Source: JALZUV01 sp963837025
Lineage (GTDB): Bacteria; Pseudomonadota; Alphaproteobacteria; Rickettsiales; JALZUV01
Length of the DNA stretch: 64,000 nt
Assembly: GCA_963837025.1 (NCBI GenBank)
Contig: CAWILT010000001.1
Location: 1-64,000 of the forward strand
Direction of reading: 5' to 3'
The notes under the pieces were generated by a model. That model saw only the letters and a program-made list of their open reading frames with translations. It was not told the DNA's origin and searched no databases. This document shows positions 63,549 through 64,000 of this stretch, piece after piece (within the stretch, counting starts at the first letter, position 1; every line of letters starts with the position of its first letter). Both the position numbers and the translations under genes were made by a program.

Positions 63549-63879
63549 TCGATTATTATTAGCTGTTCTACTTGTCGCACCCATGCCTTTAAATGTTATG
63601 GCCCATAGTGGAGCTAAAAAAGAAGCGGAAGCTGTTGGTGTAGTGCATCACATAGATACTGAAAACACTACACTGAATATAACCGCTGAGCCTATAAAAA
63701 AACTTGGTTGGTCAGAAACAACCATGGATTGGCCAACAGTAAAGGGTGTGAAAATTGATCATCTCAACGTGGGTGATCGGGTGCAATTCTTACTTAAACA
63801 AACCAATAACCGCTTGACCTACCATATTACTCATATCGACATCATTAATGAACATGACGGATATAATCATGCCCATTAA
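63538..63879 (+). CDS. second CusF-like copper-binding protein
   Basis: 113 aa from the ATG preceded by GAGGAG; an ATG 15 bases earlier lies within that site. Signal peptide ends VMA. CusF-like fold: GVVHHIDTENTTLNITAEPI, LGWSETTMDWP. Only one of the two CusF methionines is kept (ETTMDW versus MTMD), and the ligand His is absent from AEPI, so Cu binding may differ. C-terminal HDGYNHAH. Confidence 0.78.
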   Translation: MPINRLLLAVLLVAPMPLNVMAHSGAKKEAEAVGVVHHIDTENTTLNITAEPIKKLGWSETTMDWPTVKGVKIDHLNVGDRVQFLLKQTNNRLTYHITHIDIINEHDGYNHAH

Positions 63880-63910
63880 TTACAAATCTCAACTTGTTAG
63901 CAATAAACAT

Positions 63911-63942
63911 TTGACCCTAGATCATGCTCCAAGGTGTAAGGT
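63911..63942 (+). promoter_or_regulatory. MerR-type promoter/operator
   Basis: TTGACC (63911-63916), 20-base spacer, TAAGGT (63937-63942). Spacer-spanning imperfect dyad ACCCTAGA (63914-63921) and TCCAAGGT (63928-63935), the ZntR/PbrR-like style. ATG follows 8 bases after the -10. Confidence 0.6.
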
Positions 63943-63950
63943 GCCAATAT

Positions 63951-64000
63951 ATGACAGATAATCGCTATATAACTATCGGAAAATTATCAGAACTGAGTGG
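63951..64000 (+). CDS. MerR-family regulator, N-terminus only (cut by window end)
   Basis: Only 16 complete codons are present: MTDNRYITIGKLSELS. YITIGKLSELSG matches the start of the MerR winged-helix domain, and the promoter in front has MerR geometry. Metal specificity lies in the missing C-terminal loop. Probable regulator of the metal cargo and of itself. Confidence 0.7.
   Translation, partial: MTDNRYITIGKLSELS

Larger units (their letters stand above)
36644..64000. mobile_element. heavy-metal-resistance genomic island at tRNA-Val (right end outside window)
   Basis: Starts at the tRNA-Val 3' end with a tyrosine integrase and Xis-like gene, continues with a replication module, iterons and regulators, then metal-efflux operons to the window edge. 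No second copy of the tRNA-Val 3' end is visible to 64000, so attR lies beyond. GC content is visibly higher than in the left part of the window. No relaxase or type IV secretion genes are in view, so conjugative, mobilisable or phage-satellite status is undecided. Confidence 0.85.

Noticed and set aside
1..64000. CRISPR arrays, rRNA genes, insertion sequences
   Set aside because: No regularly spaced repeats, no rRNA-like sequence and no transposase gene were seen.

Overview
The window looks like a chromosome segment of an AT-rich, probably free-living alphaproteobacterium. The basis is the sdhCDAB operon, an alphaproteobacterial-type RpoH, a full-length Tgt, leuB/leuD/asd amino-acid genes, Tad-type pilus genes, two CCA-encoding tRNA genes and DUF6362/DUF6378 genes of the kind seen in alphaproteobacterial phages. 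The assignment is an inference from gene content; no rRNA is present. Composition is visibly AT-rich on the left and clearly more GC-rich from about 38 kb onward.

Layout. 0.2-6.8 kb: core genes (TrkH/KtrB-type K+ transporter, GNAT-nitrilase fusion, GST, Y-family polymerase, tgt). 6.8-10.4 kb: tRNA-Lys(TTT) followed by a 3.5 kb genomic island bounded by a 58-bp direct repeat of the tRNA 3' half. The island has no integrase but holds a structured-RNA candidate, small membrane proteins, a frameshifted gene and a DUF6273-like protein. 10.6-13.6 kb: three TadE/TadG-like genes. 13.6-20.1 kb: a BCCT carrier and an sdhC-D-A-[two M48 lipoproteins]-B operon. 20.2-25.9 kb: asd, leuB, a 49-codon membrane ORF, leuD, a tautomerase, an RluD-type synthase, rpoH and a lipoprotein. 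26.1-31.8 kb: three SDRs, a GH13 glucosidase with no visible start codon, and a YqcI/YcgG (GntA-like) heme hydroxylase paired with DUF1989. 32-35.3 kb: LysR regulator divergent from beta-carbonic anhydrase and a SulP carrier, with a perfect operator-like dyad between them. 35.5-36.6 kb: a pilin-like gene, an orphan tRNA-Val 3' half and an intact tRNA-Val(GAC).

36.65 kb to the window end: a large island inserted at tRNA-Val. It starts with a tyrosine integrase and an Xis-like protein, then a phage/plasmid-like replication operon (DnaA-N-type initiator, DUF6378, DUF6362) preceded by two helically phased pairs of GCTACGGG iterons. Next come a second copy of the structured-RNA candidate, a lipoprotein and an Xre regulator. 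The rest is a heavy-metal cargo. Block 1 has a CzcI-like protein, czcC, czcB, a triply frameshifted czcA, a membrane methyltransferase, two CDF exporters, a P1B-4 ATPase, lspA, a Met-rich periplasmic protein and a LysR regulator. Block 2 has a CzcI-like protein, cusC, cusB, cusA and cusF, a 41-aa peptide, an FMN glutamate-synthase-like oxidoreductase, DUF2231, a second CusF-like protein and the start of a MerR gene. CusA keeps the three Cu/Ag methionines, so block 2 is best read as Cu/Ag efflux and block 1 as Zn/Cd/Co (or Co/Ni) efflux.

Most distinctive signals: (i) the same multi-hairpin RNA architecture, with compensatory stem changes and an invariant ATATAATA internal loop, upstream of a small membrane/lipoprotein gene in both tRNA islands; (ii) three cargo promoters whose -10 boxes end 7-8 nt before the ATG, implying leaderless mRNAs, one of which shares a 12-bp -35 block with the promoter of the island RNA; (iii) the GH13 gene that begins directly after the stop codon of an SDR in the same frame; (iv) an SDR whose YxxxK is YxxxR.
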